Translations under genes and position numbers: made by a program
Notes under the pieces: model-generated
Databases searched by the model: none
Seen by the model: only the letters and a program-made list of their open reading frames with translations
Told to the model about the DNA's origin: nothing
Shown: positions 29,393 to 37,785 of the stretch, piece after piece
Layout of the letters: every line of letters starts with the position of its first letter
How positions within the stretch are numbered: the stretch's first letter is position 1
Assembly: GCF_036231965.1 (NCBI RefSeq)
Contig: NZ_CP109499.1
Coordinates: forward strand, 1,426,001-1,490,000
Length of the DNA stretch: 64,000 bases
DNA from: Streptomyces sp. NBC_01428
GTDB lineage: Bacteria; Actinomycetota; Actinomycetes; Streptomycetales; Streptomycetaceae
Direction of reading: 5' to 3'

Positions 29393-30129
29393 GCCTCCTC
29401 CGTCAGCTCGGACAGGTCCTGTACGACGATGTCGGCGCCGTGGTCGCGCAGTGCGTCGCCCTGGCCGACCCGGTCGACACCGACGACGTACCCGAAGTGG
29501 CCCGAGCGGCCGGCGTCCATGCCGGCCAGCGCGTCCTCGAAGACGGCGGCGGCGGAGGGGTCGGTGCCGAGGTCGTGGGCCGCGGCCAGGAAGGTGTCCG
29601 GGCGCGGCTTGCCCGGCAGCCGTCGTTCGGCGGCCACGACACCGTCGATCCGTACGTCGAAGAGGTCCTCGGCGCCCACCGAGCGCAGGATGTCCTGGCA
29701 GTTGGCGCTGGAGGAGACGACCGCCGTGCGCAGACCGCGGGCCCGGACGGCCTCGACGTAGCGCAGTGTGCCGTCGTAGGCCTCGACGCCGTCGGTGCGG
29801 ATCATGTCGAGCAGCAGCTCGTTCTTGCGGTTGCCCAGCCCGTGGACGGTGACGCGGTCCGGCGGGTCGTCCGGGGTGCCCTCGGGGATCTCGATGCCGC
29901 GCGAGGAGAGGAAGGTGCGCACGCCGTCGGCGCGCTGCAGCCCGTCCACGTACTCCGCGTAGTCGTGGTCCTTGTCGAAGGGCCGGAAGCCCTCTCCGTC
30001 GCGGTCGCGCAGGAAGTCGTCGAACGTCCGCTTCCAGGCGGCCGCGTGGACCACGGCGGTCTTGGTGATGACGCCGTCGAGGTCGAAGAGGCACGCCAGG
30101 ATCTGTTTCGGCAGGCCGAGCTCAGTCAT
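29389..30129 (-). CDS. pgmB: Beta-phosphoglucomutase family HAD enzyme
   Basis: 246 residues from ATG 30129 (a GTG nine bases... upstream in frame is possible but gives no better ribosome site). HAD motifs: LFDLDGVITKTAVVHAAAW (nucleophile Asp and acid/base Asp), VVSSSANC (motif II Ser), PGKPRPDTFL (motif III Lys) and VFEDALAGMDAG (motif IV). The helical cap (WKRTFDDFL ... GTPDD) is of the actinobacterial beta-PGM type. It converts beta-glucose 1-phosphate to glucose 6-phosphate, the product route of GH65 phosphorylases. It is translationally coupled to the GH65 gene, which is the main functional argument; phosphatase activity remains possible. Confidence 0.88.
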
Positions 30130-30217
30130 ACCCACAGTGTTCCCCCGGTTGCCGGGTCCAGCGGGTGTCGAGCGCCACACGAGTCGGTGTCGGCTCCGCG
30201 GCGCGTGCGCGGCGGCC

Positions 30218-30619
30218 TCACGGAGTGTCGTCCGGGAACGAGTGGTGTTCGTGCGCGACGCTCCAACGCCCGCCCTCCTTGCGGAGTCCGACGGTCAGGC
30301 GCAGCCTCAAGTCGGGCTTCTTCGCGAACTCCTCCGGTGTGCCGCAGCGCAGCAGGGCGTGCGCGTACGCCACGTCGTCGCCGGCGACGACGTCGAGGGA
30401 CTCGACGGTGAACGACGCCCCCTGGGCCTGCCAGGCGAAGAACGGGGGCCAGGTCTCCCGGTAGGCGTCGATGCCGCGGACGCCTTCGTAGGGCGGCGGC
30501 ACGTCGTACATGACGATGTCCGGCGTGTGGTCGGCGAGGACGCCGTCGAGGTCGCCCTCGTGGACGGCGGCGGCCCAGCGTTCGACGAGGGCGCGGATCT
30601 GCTGTTCGTCCTGGTTCAT
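30218..30619 (-). CDS. SnoaL-like/DUF4440 family protein
   Basis: 133 residues from ATG 30619 (AGGGA upstream); a longer in-frame extension is spurious. NTF2-like cone fold: DEQQIRALVERWAAAVHEGD (helix 1), ADHTPDIVMYDVPPPYEG, YRETWPPFFAW, FTVESLDVVAGDDVAYAHAL, LRLTVGLRKEGGRWSVAHEH. Proteins of this type (SgcJ/EcaC-like) act as isomerases, cyclases, or unassigned small-molecule binders. It lies 88 bases downstream... of nothing co-directional except the beta-PGM gene that follows at 30129, so it may be first in that transcript. Substrate unknown. Confidence 0.8.
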   Translation of the reverse strand: MNQDEQQIRALVERWAAAVHEGDLDGVLADHTPDIVMYDVPPPYEGVRGIDAYRETWPPFFAWQAQGASFTVESLDVVAGDDVAYAHALLRCGTPEEFAKKPDLRLRLTVGLRKEGGRWSVAHEHHSFPDDTP

Positions 30620-30722
30620 GGTGCATCCCTGCCCCGTCCGGCACCGGACGTCCCCGGTCTCCCCCGAGGCCGATACTGGAGGGCATGGACATCGCCTCCC
30701 TCCGGCCCCTCGCGGGGCGCGC

Positions 30723-31421
30723 ATGACCTTCGACGACCTGGTGGAGCGGGCCGCTTCGCTGGTACGGCCCGGCCGGCGCGCCCTCCTCGGCATCGCGGGC
30801 GGGCCCGGCTCGGGCAAGTCGACGCTGGCGGAACGGCTGGTCCGGGGGCTCGACGCGAGGGGGGCCTTCGGGGTCGCCCACGTGCCGATGGACGGGTTCC
30901 ATCTCGCGGACGCCGAGCTGGACCGGCTCGGCCGGCGCGACCGCAAGGGCGCCCCGGACACCTTCGACGCGGCCGGGTACGCGGCGCTGCTGTGCCGGCT
31001 GCGCGCGGACGAGGAGGAGGGCCTCGTGTACGCGCCCGGATTCGAGCGCGTCCTCGAACAGCCCCTGGCCGGTGCCGTTCCGGTCCCCCGGTCCGCCCGG
31101 TTGATCGTCACCGAGGGGAACTACCTGCTGCTCCGGGACCGGGCCTGGGCCCGGGCGCGCGAGCAGCTCGACGAGGTGTGGTTCTGCGACCTGGAGGACG
31201 CCGAGCGCGTCCGGCGGCTGGTGGCGCGCCACGAGGAGTTCGGCAAGGACCACGACACGGCGGTGGCGTGGGTGCTCGGCCCCGATCAGCGCAACGCCGA
31301 ACTGATCGCCGCGACACGGGACCGCGCGGACCTGATCGTGGACACCGGGGCCCTCGGACCGCCGCGCACGGAGGACGGGCCGGCGTCGCGGGCGCAGGAG
31401 GGTGGCGACGTCACCCGGTGA
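30723..31421 (+). CDS. P-loop nucleoside/nucleotide (uridine kinase-like) kinase family protein
   Basis: 232 residues from ATG 30723, directly after a minus-strand divergent gap of 103 bases. Walker A GIAGGPGSGKSTLAERL (about 23-39), HVPMDGFHLADAELDRLGRR (substrate/Walker B-like region, about 57-76), APGFERVLEQP, LIVTEGNYLLL and VWFCDLEDAERVRRLVARH (lid region). This matches the actinobacterial uridine kinase-like/fructose-transport kinase family (YggC-like), which phosphorylates a nucleoside, pantothenate or sugar. The C-terminal ~15 residues are variable. Nothing nearby identifies the substrate. Confidence 0.85.
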   Translation: MTFDDLVERAASLVRPGRRALLGIAGGPGSGKSTLAERLVRGLDARGAFGVAHVPMDGFHLADAELDRLGRRDRKGAPDTFDAAGYAALLCRLRADEEEGLVYAPGFERVLEQPLAGAVPVPRSARLIVTEGNYLLLRDRAWARAREQLDEVWFCDLEDAERVRRLVARHEEFGKDHDTAVAWVLGPDQRNAELIAATRDRADLIVDTGALGPPRTEDGPASRAQEGGDVTR

Positions 31422-31464
31422 CGGACTCCCCGAGGACACCGTCGGGCACGCGGCGTGCGGGCGG

Positions 31465-32130
31465 TCACGGCAGCGTCGTCCGGGACTCCAGGTCGGCCCG
31501 CGTGTCGTCTCCGTAGACGCCGGACTCGTCGCCGCGGATGCCGTACCAGAGCTGGAAGCGGGCCACCGCGTCGGCGAGCGGCGCGTCGAAGGTGCCGTCG
31601 GTGGCGCCGTCGTCGTACACGTTCGGGATCCGGAGCAGGCGTTGCTGGAGGGCCGTCACCTCCGGGCCGCTGTCGCCCTGTCGGAGCGTGCCCGCGCCGT
31701 CCGGGTCCTGCGCACCGGAGGAGGCACGGCCGACGGGTGCCGTCGGGGTCCGGGCGCCGGCGCCCGTCCGGGACGCGTCGTTCTGGTACGCGCCCGACAA
31801 CAGGAGCGCGAGGGCGATCCCGGTCAGGGCCGCCGCGGCGACGCCGACCGCGAGCGCGGTGCGGCGTCGGGTCCGCGTCCGGATCCGGGTCGGTTTCCGT
31901 GCCGCCGGGACCGGTGTCAGTTCCTCTGTGTCGTCGTCGGAGGGCGGCAGGATGCGGCGGGTCGGCAGCGGGACCGACTCGTAGCCCTCGTCGGCGTCGC
32001 GTCCTTCGTCGTCCTCGCGCACCTGCCGGACGAGTTCCGCCAGGGCCTCGGTGCGGCGGCGACGCTGGATGTGGGTGGGTTCGATGGCGGAGCGGCCGGT
32101 GGATCGCCCGCGTTCGGGTGGTGGCGGCAC
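31465..32130 (-). CDS. Membrane-anchored peptidoglycan-binding domain protein
   Basis: 221 residues from GTG 32130, chosen because AAGGGGAG lies just upstream; a longer frame starts at 32226. The N-terminal ~95 residues are cytoplasmic, polar and basic (IQRRRRTEALAELVRQVRED). One membrane helix follows (RTALAVGVAAAALTGIALAL, about 90-113), then a Thr/Ala/Pro linker and a C-terminal PG_binding_1 domain (TLRQGDSGPEVTALQQRLLR ... DGTFDAPLADAVARFQLWYG). It probably binds the cell wall from outside the membrane. It converges on the P-loop kinase gene and diverges from the PL8 lyase gene. Confidence 0.82.
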   Translation of the reverse strand: MPPPPERGRSTGRSAIEPTHIQRRRRTEALAELVRQVREDDEGRDADEGYESVPLPTRRILPPSDDDTEELTPVPAARKPTRIRTRTRRRTALAVGVAAAALTGIALALLLSGAYQNDASRTGAGARTPTAPVGRASSGAQDPDGAGTLRQGDSGPEVTALQQRLLRIPNVYDDGATDGTFDAPLADAVARFQLWYGIRGDESGVYGDDTRADLESRTTLP

Positions 32131-32231
32131 ACTGCTCCCCTTCCGTGCGCGTGGTCTGGGGCCGTCTGCGGGGAGTGATACGCGAGCGCGGCCCGCAGCG
32201 TTCAGGCCGCCGGAACCGTCCGCCACACCAA

Positions 32232-32292
32232 ACGATCGATACGGTCAATTCGGTAAGAGTTGTTGAGCGTTTGAACGAAGGCGTGCTAGAAA
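32232..32292 (+). promoter_or_regulatory. PL8 lyase promoter and CGATCGATACG operator candidate
   Basis: -35 TTGAGC (32263-32268), 18-base spacer, -10 TAGAAA (32287-32292), only eight bases before ATG 32301; with no ribosome site present the mRNA is probably leaderless. Upstream lies ACGATCGATACG (32232-32243). Its CGATCGATACG core is found, inverted and identical, at 41447-41457 before the LacI-type regulator gene. Confidence 0.6.
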
Positions 32293-32300
32293 CCGCCGTC

Positions 32301-34766
32301 ATGACGACTCGTTGGTCACGCCGTGGTTTTCTCGCCGCAAGCAGCGGCACCGCTCTCGCGCTCGGGGCGCACAGCGCCGCCGATGCCGCACCCGCCGCTC
32401 CCTCCGTGAGACCCGGTGCCGCGGCGACCGCCGAGGCCGCGGACGAGTTCGCGACGCTGCGCGCCAGGTGGCGCACACTGATCCTGGGCGAGGGGTTCAG
32501 CCCGACCGCCGAACCGTTCAAGAGCCGGCTCGCCGACCTCGGGACCACCGCGAGCGGTCTGCGGTCCACGATGGCACCGGCCACCGGCTCGCTCTGGCCC
32601 GACCTGGTCTACGCCGACCCGGACCCCGACACCGACCAGGAGTCCTACGGCTTCTCCGGCAACCTGAACACCAGCTACACCCGGCTCGCCACGCTCGCGC
32701 AGGCCTACTCCCAGCCGGGCACCGGGCTGACCGGCGACAGCGCCCTGCGCGACGCGATCGTCACCGGCCTCGACCACCTCCACGACGAGGTCTACAACGC
32801 GGCACAGACCCGCTACGGCAACTGGTACAGCTGGCAGATCGGCGCACCGCAGGCGCTGCTCGACGTGTGCGTGCTGATGTACGACCAGTTGTCCGCCGCG
32901 CGGATCAGCGGATACCTCGCCGCGGTCGACCACTTCGTGCCGGATTCCGCGGTCGCCGCGTACACGGGGACGAGCACCGGCGCCAACCGGGTCGACCTGT
33001 GCCGGGTGCTGGCCCTGCGCGGGGTCGTCGGCGCGAACGCCGCGAAGATCGCGCTGGCCCGGGACGCTCTCTCCCCCGTCTTCCCGTACGTGAGTTCCGG
33101 GGACGGGCTGTACACGGACGGTTCGTTCATCCAGCACACCACCGTCCCCTACACCGGGTCGTACGGGTCGGTGATGCTCGGCGGGCTCGGCATGCTGTTC
33201 GCGCTGCTGGCCGGATCCACGTGGGCGGTCACCGACGCGGGCCGGCAGATCGTCTTCGACGCGGTGGAGAAGGCGTGGGCGCCCTTCCTCTACAACGGCC
33301 TGGTGATGGACGGCGTCTCCGGCCGGGCCGTCAGCCGCGGGGTGTCCGCCTCGGACGCGCAGCACGTCCAGCAGGACGACCATCTGCGCGGCCACCCGAT
33401 CCTCGCCTCGATCGTGCTGCTCGGGCAGGGCGCGAGCAGCACGGAGAACGCGCGCTGGCGCGGTCTGGTCAAGGGGTGGATGCAGCGCGACTACTACAGC
33501 CCGCCCCTGAGCAACCCCTCCCTGGGGCTGACAAGTCTGTCCCGGCTCAAGGGCGTTCAGGACGACACCTCGGTGTCGGCGATCGCCGAGCCGACCGGGC
33601 ACCGCCTGTTCACCAACATGGCCCGCGCCACCCATCGCCGCCCCGGCTGGGCCGCGTCGATCAGCATGGCGGACCGCCGGATCACCTACTACGAGACGGG
33701 CAACGGCGAGAACCTGCGCGGCTGGCACACCGGTTCCGGAATGCTGTACTGGTGGGGCGACAGCTACGCCAACGGCCAGTACAGCGACGCCTTCTGGCCC
33801 ACCGTGGACCCGTACCGGCTGCCCGGCGTCACGGCCTCCCGCAAGGCGCTCGCGGACGGGGCCGGCGGGGACTGGGGCGCGTCCCTGCCGGACGTGAACT
33901 GGGTGGGCGGCGCGACGGACGGGCAGCGGGCCGCGATCGGCCAGTACCTGAAGGGACTCCAGAGCACGCTGCTGGCGAAGAAGTCGTGGTTCTGCCTCGA
34001 CGACGCGATCGTCTGCCTCGGCGCGGGCATCACCTGCACGGACGGTACGGCGGTGGAGTCGACGGTCGACAACCGCAACCTGGGGCCCACCGGCAGCTCC
34101 GCCTTCACCGTCAACGGCACCGTCAAGCCCGCCACTTACCCCTGGTCGGCGACGCTGTCCGGCACCTCGTGGGCGCACATCGCCGGCCACGGCGGTTACG
34201 TCTTCCCCGGTGGCGCCACGGTCAAGGCGGTGCGGGAGGCGCGGGACGGCAGGTGGAGCGACATCAACAAGGGCGGTTCCACGACCGTCGTGAACCGCAA
34301 GTACCTGACGATGTACGTGGATCACGGCACCGCTCCCTCGGCCGCCACCTACGCCTACACGCTCATGCCGGGCGCGTCCGTCGCGCAGACGCAGGCCAGG
34401 GCGGCCGCCACGACATGGCTGACCGTGCTCGCCAACACCGACGACCAGCAGGGCGTCAGCGTCCCTTCGCTGGGCTTCACCGGGGTGAACTTCTGGTTCG
34501 CGGGCACGGTGGGCACCCTCACGGCGAGCAAGCCGTGCTCGGTGATGATCAGCGAGAAGAGCGACGGCACCGCGGTCGTCTGCGTCAGCGACCCGATGCG
34601 CGCGCAGACCGGTCTCACCCTCACCTGGAACAGGGCGGTCGCCTCGGTGACGTCGAAGCCCTCGACCGTCACCTCGGCGACCACCGGGTCCGCGCTCACG
34701 CTCACCTTCGGCGACCTCGGCGCGACCGCGGGCGTCACCCAGAAGATCACGGTCAAGCTGGGCTGA
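32301..34766 (+). CDS. Secreted polysaccharide lyase family 8 (hyaluronate/chondroitin/xanthan lyase type)
   Basis: 821 residues from ATG 32301. Tat signal (TRWSRRGFLAASSGTALALG, cleavage near DAA-PAAPS). An (alpha/alpha) toroid (about 50-400) is followed by beta-sandwich domains. Catalytic residues line up with Streptococcus hyaluronate lyase (numbers from memory): Asn229 (TGANRVDLC), His279 and Tyr288 (FIQHTTVPYTGSYG) and Arg342 (SGRAVSRG), with spacings of 50, 9 and 54, identical to N349/H399/Y408/R462. NGENLRGWHTGSGMLYWW is also typical. It cleaves uronic-acid polysaccharides by beta-elimination outside the cell. It is probably leaderless and may belong with the ABC operon at 35-40 kb through shared operator motifs. 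Confidence 0.92.
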   Translation: MTTRWSRRGFLAASSGTALALGAHSAADAAPAAPSVRPGAAATAEAADEFATLRARWRTLILGEGFSPTAEPFKSRLADLGTTASGLRSTMAPATGSLWPDLVYADPDPDTDQESYGFSGNLNTSYTRLATLAQAYSQPGTGLTGDSALRDAIVTGLDHLHDEVYNAAQTRYGNWYSWQIGAPQALLDVCVLMYDQLSAARISGYLAAVDHFVPDSAVAAYTGTSTGANRVDLCRVLALRGVVGANAAKIALARDALSPVFPYVSSGDGLYTDGSFIQHTTVPYTGSYGSVMLGGLGMLFALLAGSTWAVTDAGRQIVFDAVEKAWAPFLYNGLVMDGVSGRAVSRGVSASDAQHVQQDDHLRGHPILASIVLLGQGASSTENARWRGLVKGWMQRDYYSPPLSNPSLGLTSLSRLKGVQDDTSVSAIAEPTGHRLFTNMARATHRRPGWAASISMADRRITYYETGNGENLRGWHTGSGMLYWWGDSYANGQYSDAFWPTVDPYRLPGVTASRKALADGAGGDWGASLPDVNWVGGATDGQRAAIGQYLKGLQSTLLAKKSWFCLDDAIVCLGAGITCTDGTAVESTVDNRNLGPTGSSAFTVNGTVKPATYPWSATLSGTSWAHIAGHGGYVFPGGATVKAVREARDGRWSDINKGGSTTVVNRKYLTMYVDHGTAPSAATYAYTLMPGASVAQTQARAAATTWLTVLANTDDQQGVSVPSLGFTGVNFWFAGTVGTLTASKPCSVMISEKSDGTAVVCVSDPMRAQTGLTLTWNRAVASVTSKPSTVTSATTGSALTLTFGDLGATAGVTQKITVKLG

Positions 34767-34772
34767 GCGCAA

Positions 34773-34808
34773 GGAGCCCCGGGCCGCGCTCGGCGGACCC
34801 GGGGCTCC
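34773..34808. terminator. Bidirectional hairpin after the PL8 gene
   Basis: GGAGCCCCGGG (34773-34783) pairs with CCCGGGGCTCC (34798-34808), an 11-bp perfect stem with a 14-base loop. It lies between the lyase stop (34766) and the end of the converging phosphodiesterase gene (34821). Confidence 0.8.
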
Positions 34809-34820
34809 CTCGACGCTTTC

Positions 34821-35747
34821 TCAGGAGGCCGCCATCTCCGAGGGCCGCGTGTCCGGGGCTCCGGACGTCCCCTCCGGCGCCCGGAGCCTCGACGTCCCGA
34901 CGGCCGTGAACGGCCGGCCGTCGAGCGTCCAGTGCCGGTCGGCTTCGCGGCCCAGCGAGGCGAACACCTGGGCGGCGACGTCGACATGGCGCACGACCGC
35001 GGGCGCCGCCCCGATGTCCGGGCCGGCGGCGATCACCCACGCGGCGCGTTCCTGCTCCGAACGGCCGCCGTGGCCACCGGCGTCGGCATGCCCATGGTCG
35101 GTCACGACGAGGACCGTCCAGTGTTCCCGGTCGTACGTGGGCCTGCCGCGCACCGCGTCCAGCAGCCGGCCGACCCGCGCGTCCGCCCGCCGCACCGACT
35201 CCTCGTACGCCTCACCGCAGCCCAGGTAGTGGGCCGTCTCGTCGGGTGCGCCCAGGTAGACGAAGGACGCGTCGATGGCGTCGCCCGCGTCGGCGAGGAC
35301 GCGCGCCGCCTCGGCGGTGATCTGTTCGTCGCAGCGGTCCCAGGCCTCGGGGGTGTCCTCGGTCGGGGCGACGTGGACGCTCCTGGAGGGGGCGCGGAAG
35401 AGCGGGCCGCCGTCGCCCACCTGGAGGAGCGGCTGCCAGCCGGCCGCGACGAACGTGCGGCGGCCGTACTGCCGCGCCAGGCGGGTCGCGAAGTCCGGGA
35501 AGACGTCGAGCCGGTGGCCCGCGAAGTCGTTGCTCCACACCCCGTGCTTGTCGACGCCGACGCCGGTGACGACGGTCGCCCAGCAGGGGCCGGACATGGT
35601 GGGGGTGCGGTCGTCGACCTCGACGGGCGCGAGGAAACCCTCGGCGGCGAGGGTGTCCAGGTGGGGCGTGGGCAGCCGGCGCAGCGTGTCCAGGCGGACG
35701 CCGTCGATGCCGACGACGAGGACACGGCGGTCAGCGGGGGCGGACAT
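34821..35747 (-). CDS. Alkaline phosphatase superfamily protein (type I phosphodiesterase/nucleotide pyrophosphatase-like)
   Basis: 308 residues from ATG 35747 with GGGAG upstream; longer starts were rejected. Metal and nucleophile motifs of the NPP-type fold: VLVVGIDGVRLDTL (Asp14), DDRTPTMSGPCWATVVTG (nucleophile Thr50 or Ser52), FVYLGAPDETAHYLG (Asp and His) and LVVTDHGHADAGGHGG (Asp-His). A distal His for the second zinc is expected in the GGHGG area. It hydrolyses phosphodiesters or phosphomonoesters. No signal peptide, so probably cytoplasmic. It is the last gene of the ABC operon (53 bases after the dehydrogenase), which suggests that the imported substrate or an intermediate is phosphorylated. 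Confidence 0.85.
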   Translation of the reverse strand: MSAPADRRVLVVGIDGVRLDTLRRLPTPHLDTLAAEGFLAPVEVDDRTPTMSGPCWATVVTGVGVDKHGVWSNDFAGHRLDVFPDFATRLARQYGRRTFVAAGWQPLLQVGDGGPLFRAPSRSVHVAPTEDTPEAWDRCDEQITAEAARVLADAGDAIDASFVYLGAPDETAHYLGCGEAYEESVRRADARVGRLLDAVRGRPTYDREHWTVLVVTDHGHADAGGHGGRSEQERAAWVIAAGPDIGAAPAVVRHVDVAAQVFASLGREADRHWTLDGRPFTAVGTSRLRAPEGTSGAPDTRPSEMAAS

Positions 35748-35800
35748 GGAGCTCCCTCGGGGGTGGTCGGGGGGCGGGACGCGGATGCGGCCGTCGCCGT

Positions 35801-36856
35801 TCAGGCCGAGCGGGTCAGTTCGTCGGGGCCCACCCCGTACGTGAACGGCAGCCCTTGGGCGTAGCGCTGCACCTCGTCGACGGCCCAGTCGGTCATGCGG
35901 CCCAGCTCGTTGCCGAGGGAGCCCGCGATGTGCGGGGTGAGCAGCACGTTGGGCAGGCTGTAGAGCGGGGACGAGGCGGGCAGCACCTCGGGTTCCGTCA
36001 CGTCGAGGACGGCGCGCAGGCGTCCGGCGACGAGACACTCGGTGAGCGCCTCGGTGTCGACGAGCGAGCCGCGCGCGGTGTTGACGAGGGTCGCGCCGTC
36101 CCGCATCAGGCCGAGCCTCCTGGCGTCGAACATGTGCCGGGTCTCGGGGAGTTGGGGCGCGTGGATGCTCACCACGTGGCTGCGCCGGACCAGGTCGTCC
36201 AGCTCGACGGGCTCGACTCCGAGGGCCCTGGCGTCGGCCGGATCCACGTAGGGGTCGTGCAGCAGCACGTTCAGGTCGAAGGGGCGCAGCAGGTCGATGA
36301 CGCGTCGGCCGACGCGGGAGGCGCCGACGATGCCGACGGTGCGGCGGTGGTTGCCGTAGCCGGTGAAGTACGGGAGCAGTGCGGGCTGTTCGCGGGAGGT
36401 GGCGTAGTCGTGGGCGATGTCGAGGACGCGTTTGTTCGCGAACAGGATGGCGGCCAGCGTGAACTCGGCGACCGGCACCGCGTTCGCGTCGGCGGCGGAG
36501 GACACGGTGATGCCCTGCTTCCAGACCGACGCGGTGACATGGTGCTTGACGGAGCCGGCAGCGTGGACGACGGCCCGCAGCCGCGGCATGCGGGCGAGCG
36601 CGTCGTCGGTGAGCAACGGGGCGCCCCAGTGGGTGAACAGGACCTCCACCGCGGCCAGTTCGGCGGGGTCCACGGCGTCGAAGTCGGTGATGGGAGCGGT
36701 CGCGTCGAGGGTGGCGATCCGGGCCAGACGGTCCAGTGCGCCCTCGGCGACGAGCGAGCGGTGGATCTCGGGTCCCATGGCGAGGGCGGTCCGCGGGCTG
36801 CGGGCCGCGGCCGGCAGGTCCGAACCGTCCGGGAGGGTGCCTTCCGGTGCGAGCAT
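35801..36856 (-). CDS. D-2-hydroxyacid dehydrogenase
   Basis: 351 residues; ATG 36856 lies two bases after the permease stop. The NAD-binding core carries TVGIVGASRVGRRVIDLLRP (G-x-G-x-x-G variant G-A-S-x-V-G), HDPYVDPADARALG, LVNTARGSLVDTEAL (Arg-Gly) and LLTPHIAGSLGNELGR with the catalytic His; VVSIHAPQLPETRH is typical. The N-terminal substrate domain (VEVLFTHWGAPLLTDDALAR) is of PGDH type. It interconverts a 2-hydroxyacid and 2-ketoacid with NAD(P). Placement between sugar permease and phosphodiesterase genes suggests oxidation of a sugar acid from the imported compound. Confidence 0.87.
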   Translation of the reverse strand: MLAPEGTLPDGSDLPAAARSPRTALAMGPEIHRSLVAEGALDRLARIATLDATAPITDFDAVDPAELAAVEVLFTHWGAPLLTDDALARMPRLRAVVHAAGSVKHHVTASVWKQGITVSSAADANAVPVAEFTLAAILFANKRVLDIAHDYATSREQPALLPYFTGYGNHRRTVGIVGASRVGRRVIDLLRPFDLNVLLHDPYVDPADARALGVEPVELDDLVRRSHVVSIHAPQLPETRHMFDARRLGLMRDGATLVNTARGSLVDTEALTECLVAGRLRAVLDVTEPEVLPASSPLYSLPNVLLTPHIAGSLGNELGRMTDWAVDEVQRYAQGLPFTYGVGPDELTRSA

Positions 36857-36858
36857 GG

Positions 36859-37785
36859 TCACTTCACCGCGCCCGCGGTCAGGCCCGAGCGCCAGAAGCG
36901 CTGGAGGCAGACGAAAGCGACGATCAGCGGGACGACGGCGACGAGCGAGCCGGTGATCACCAGCGAGTAGTACTCGGGCTGTTGCTGCGTGACGCTGTTC
37001 CACATGAACAGGCCGAGGTTGACGGGGTAGAGCTTCTCGTCGTTCAGCATGACGAGAGCGCCGAAGAAGTTGTTCCAGCTCGCGGTGAACGAGAACAGGA
37101 AGATCGTCATGAAGGCGGGGGCGAGCATCGGCAGCGCGATCCCGGCGAAGGTGCGCACCTCTCCCGCGCCGTCGACGCGAGCGGCCTCCAGGACCTCGTT
37201 CGGGACGTACCCCTCGGAGAAGACGCGGGCCAGATAGACCCCGAAGGGGTTCACCAGCGCGGGGAGCAGCAGGGCCCAGTAGGTGTTGACGACGCCGACC
37301 TTCGTGGCGAGCAGGTACATCGGGAGCTGGATCACGGTGGTGGGGACGAGGACGCCGGCGAGGACCGCCGCGAACAGCTTCTCCTTGCCCTTGAAGTCGT
37401 ACTTGTCGAAGGCGTAGCCGGTGGCGACGGACAGGAACGTCGAGGCCCCCGAGCCGATGACCGAGTACAGGACGCTGTTGCCGAACCAGCGCAGGTAGAT
37501 GCCGTCGTTGAAGGTGAAGACGTGATGCAGGTTGGTGAACAGGTTGAAGTCGCCGAGGGCGAAGCCGGAGGTGCCGAAGAGGTCCCGGGGGTTCTTCGTG
37601 GCCGCCAGCAGCAGCCAGCTCACCGGCATCAGGGTGTAGAAGGCCGCGACGATCAGCAGGCCGTTGACCACGCCCTTGGACAGCAGCGCGCCGGGTGAGG
37701 TGCGGCGCCGGCGTTCGGATGCGGCCGCGGGCTCGGGGTCGGTCCGGGGGCGGGCCGGGCTCGTGGTGTGCGTGAGGGTGCTCAT
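36859..37785 (-). CDS. Carbohydrate ABC transporter permease (MalG/UgpE-type)
   Basis: 308 residues, six hydrophobic helices. The ABC permease EAA loop is clear: VPNEVLEAARVDGAGEVRTF followed by the IALPMLAPAFMTIF helix. The start GVVNGLLIVAAFYTLMPVSW and the segment SFTASWNNFFGALVMLNDEK with YPVNLGL are MalG-like. The first ~30 residues are polar. It overlaps the partner permease by four bases (ATGA, 37782-37785). No ATP-binding subunit occurs in this operon; Streptomyces sugar importers of this class commonly share the MsiK ATPase encoded elsewhere, an inference here. Confidence 0.92.
   Translation of the reverse strand: MSTLTHTTSPARPRTDPEPAAASERRRRTSPGALLSKGVVNGLLIVAAFYTLMPVSWLLLAATKNPRDLFGTSGFALGDFNLFTNLHHVFTFNDGIYLRWFGNSVLYSVIGSGASTFLSVATGYAFDKYDFKGKEKLFAAVLAGVLVPTTVIQLPMYLLATKVGVVNTYWALLLPALVNPFGVYLARVFSEGYVPNEVLEAARVDGAGEVRTFAGIALPMLAPAFMTIFLFSFTASWNNFFGALVMLNDEKLYPVNLGLFMWNSVTQQQPEYYSLVITGSLVAVVPLIVAFVCLQRFWRSGLTAGAVK

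Noticed and set aside
30510..30722. Upstream extension of the P-loop kinase gene
   Set aside because: The translation before ATG 30723 has no kinase resemblance and overlaps the SnoaL-like gene.
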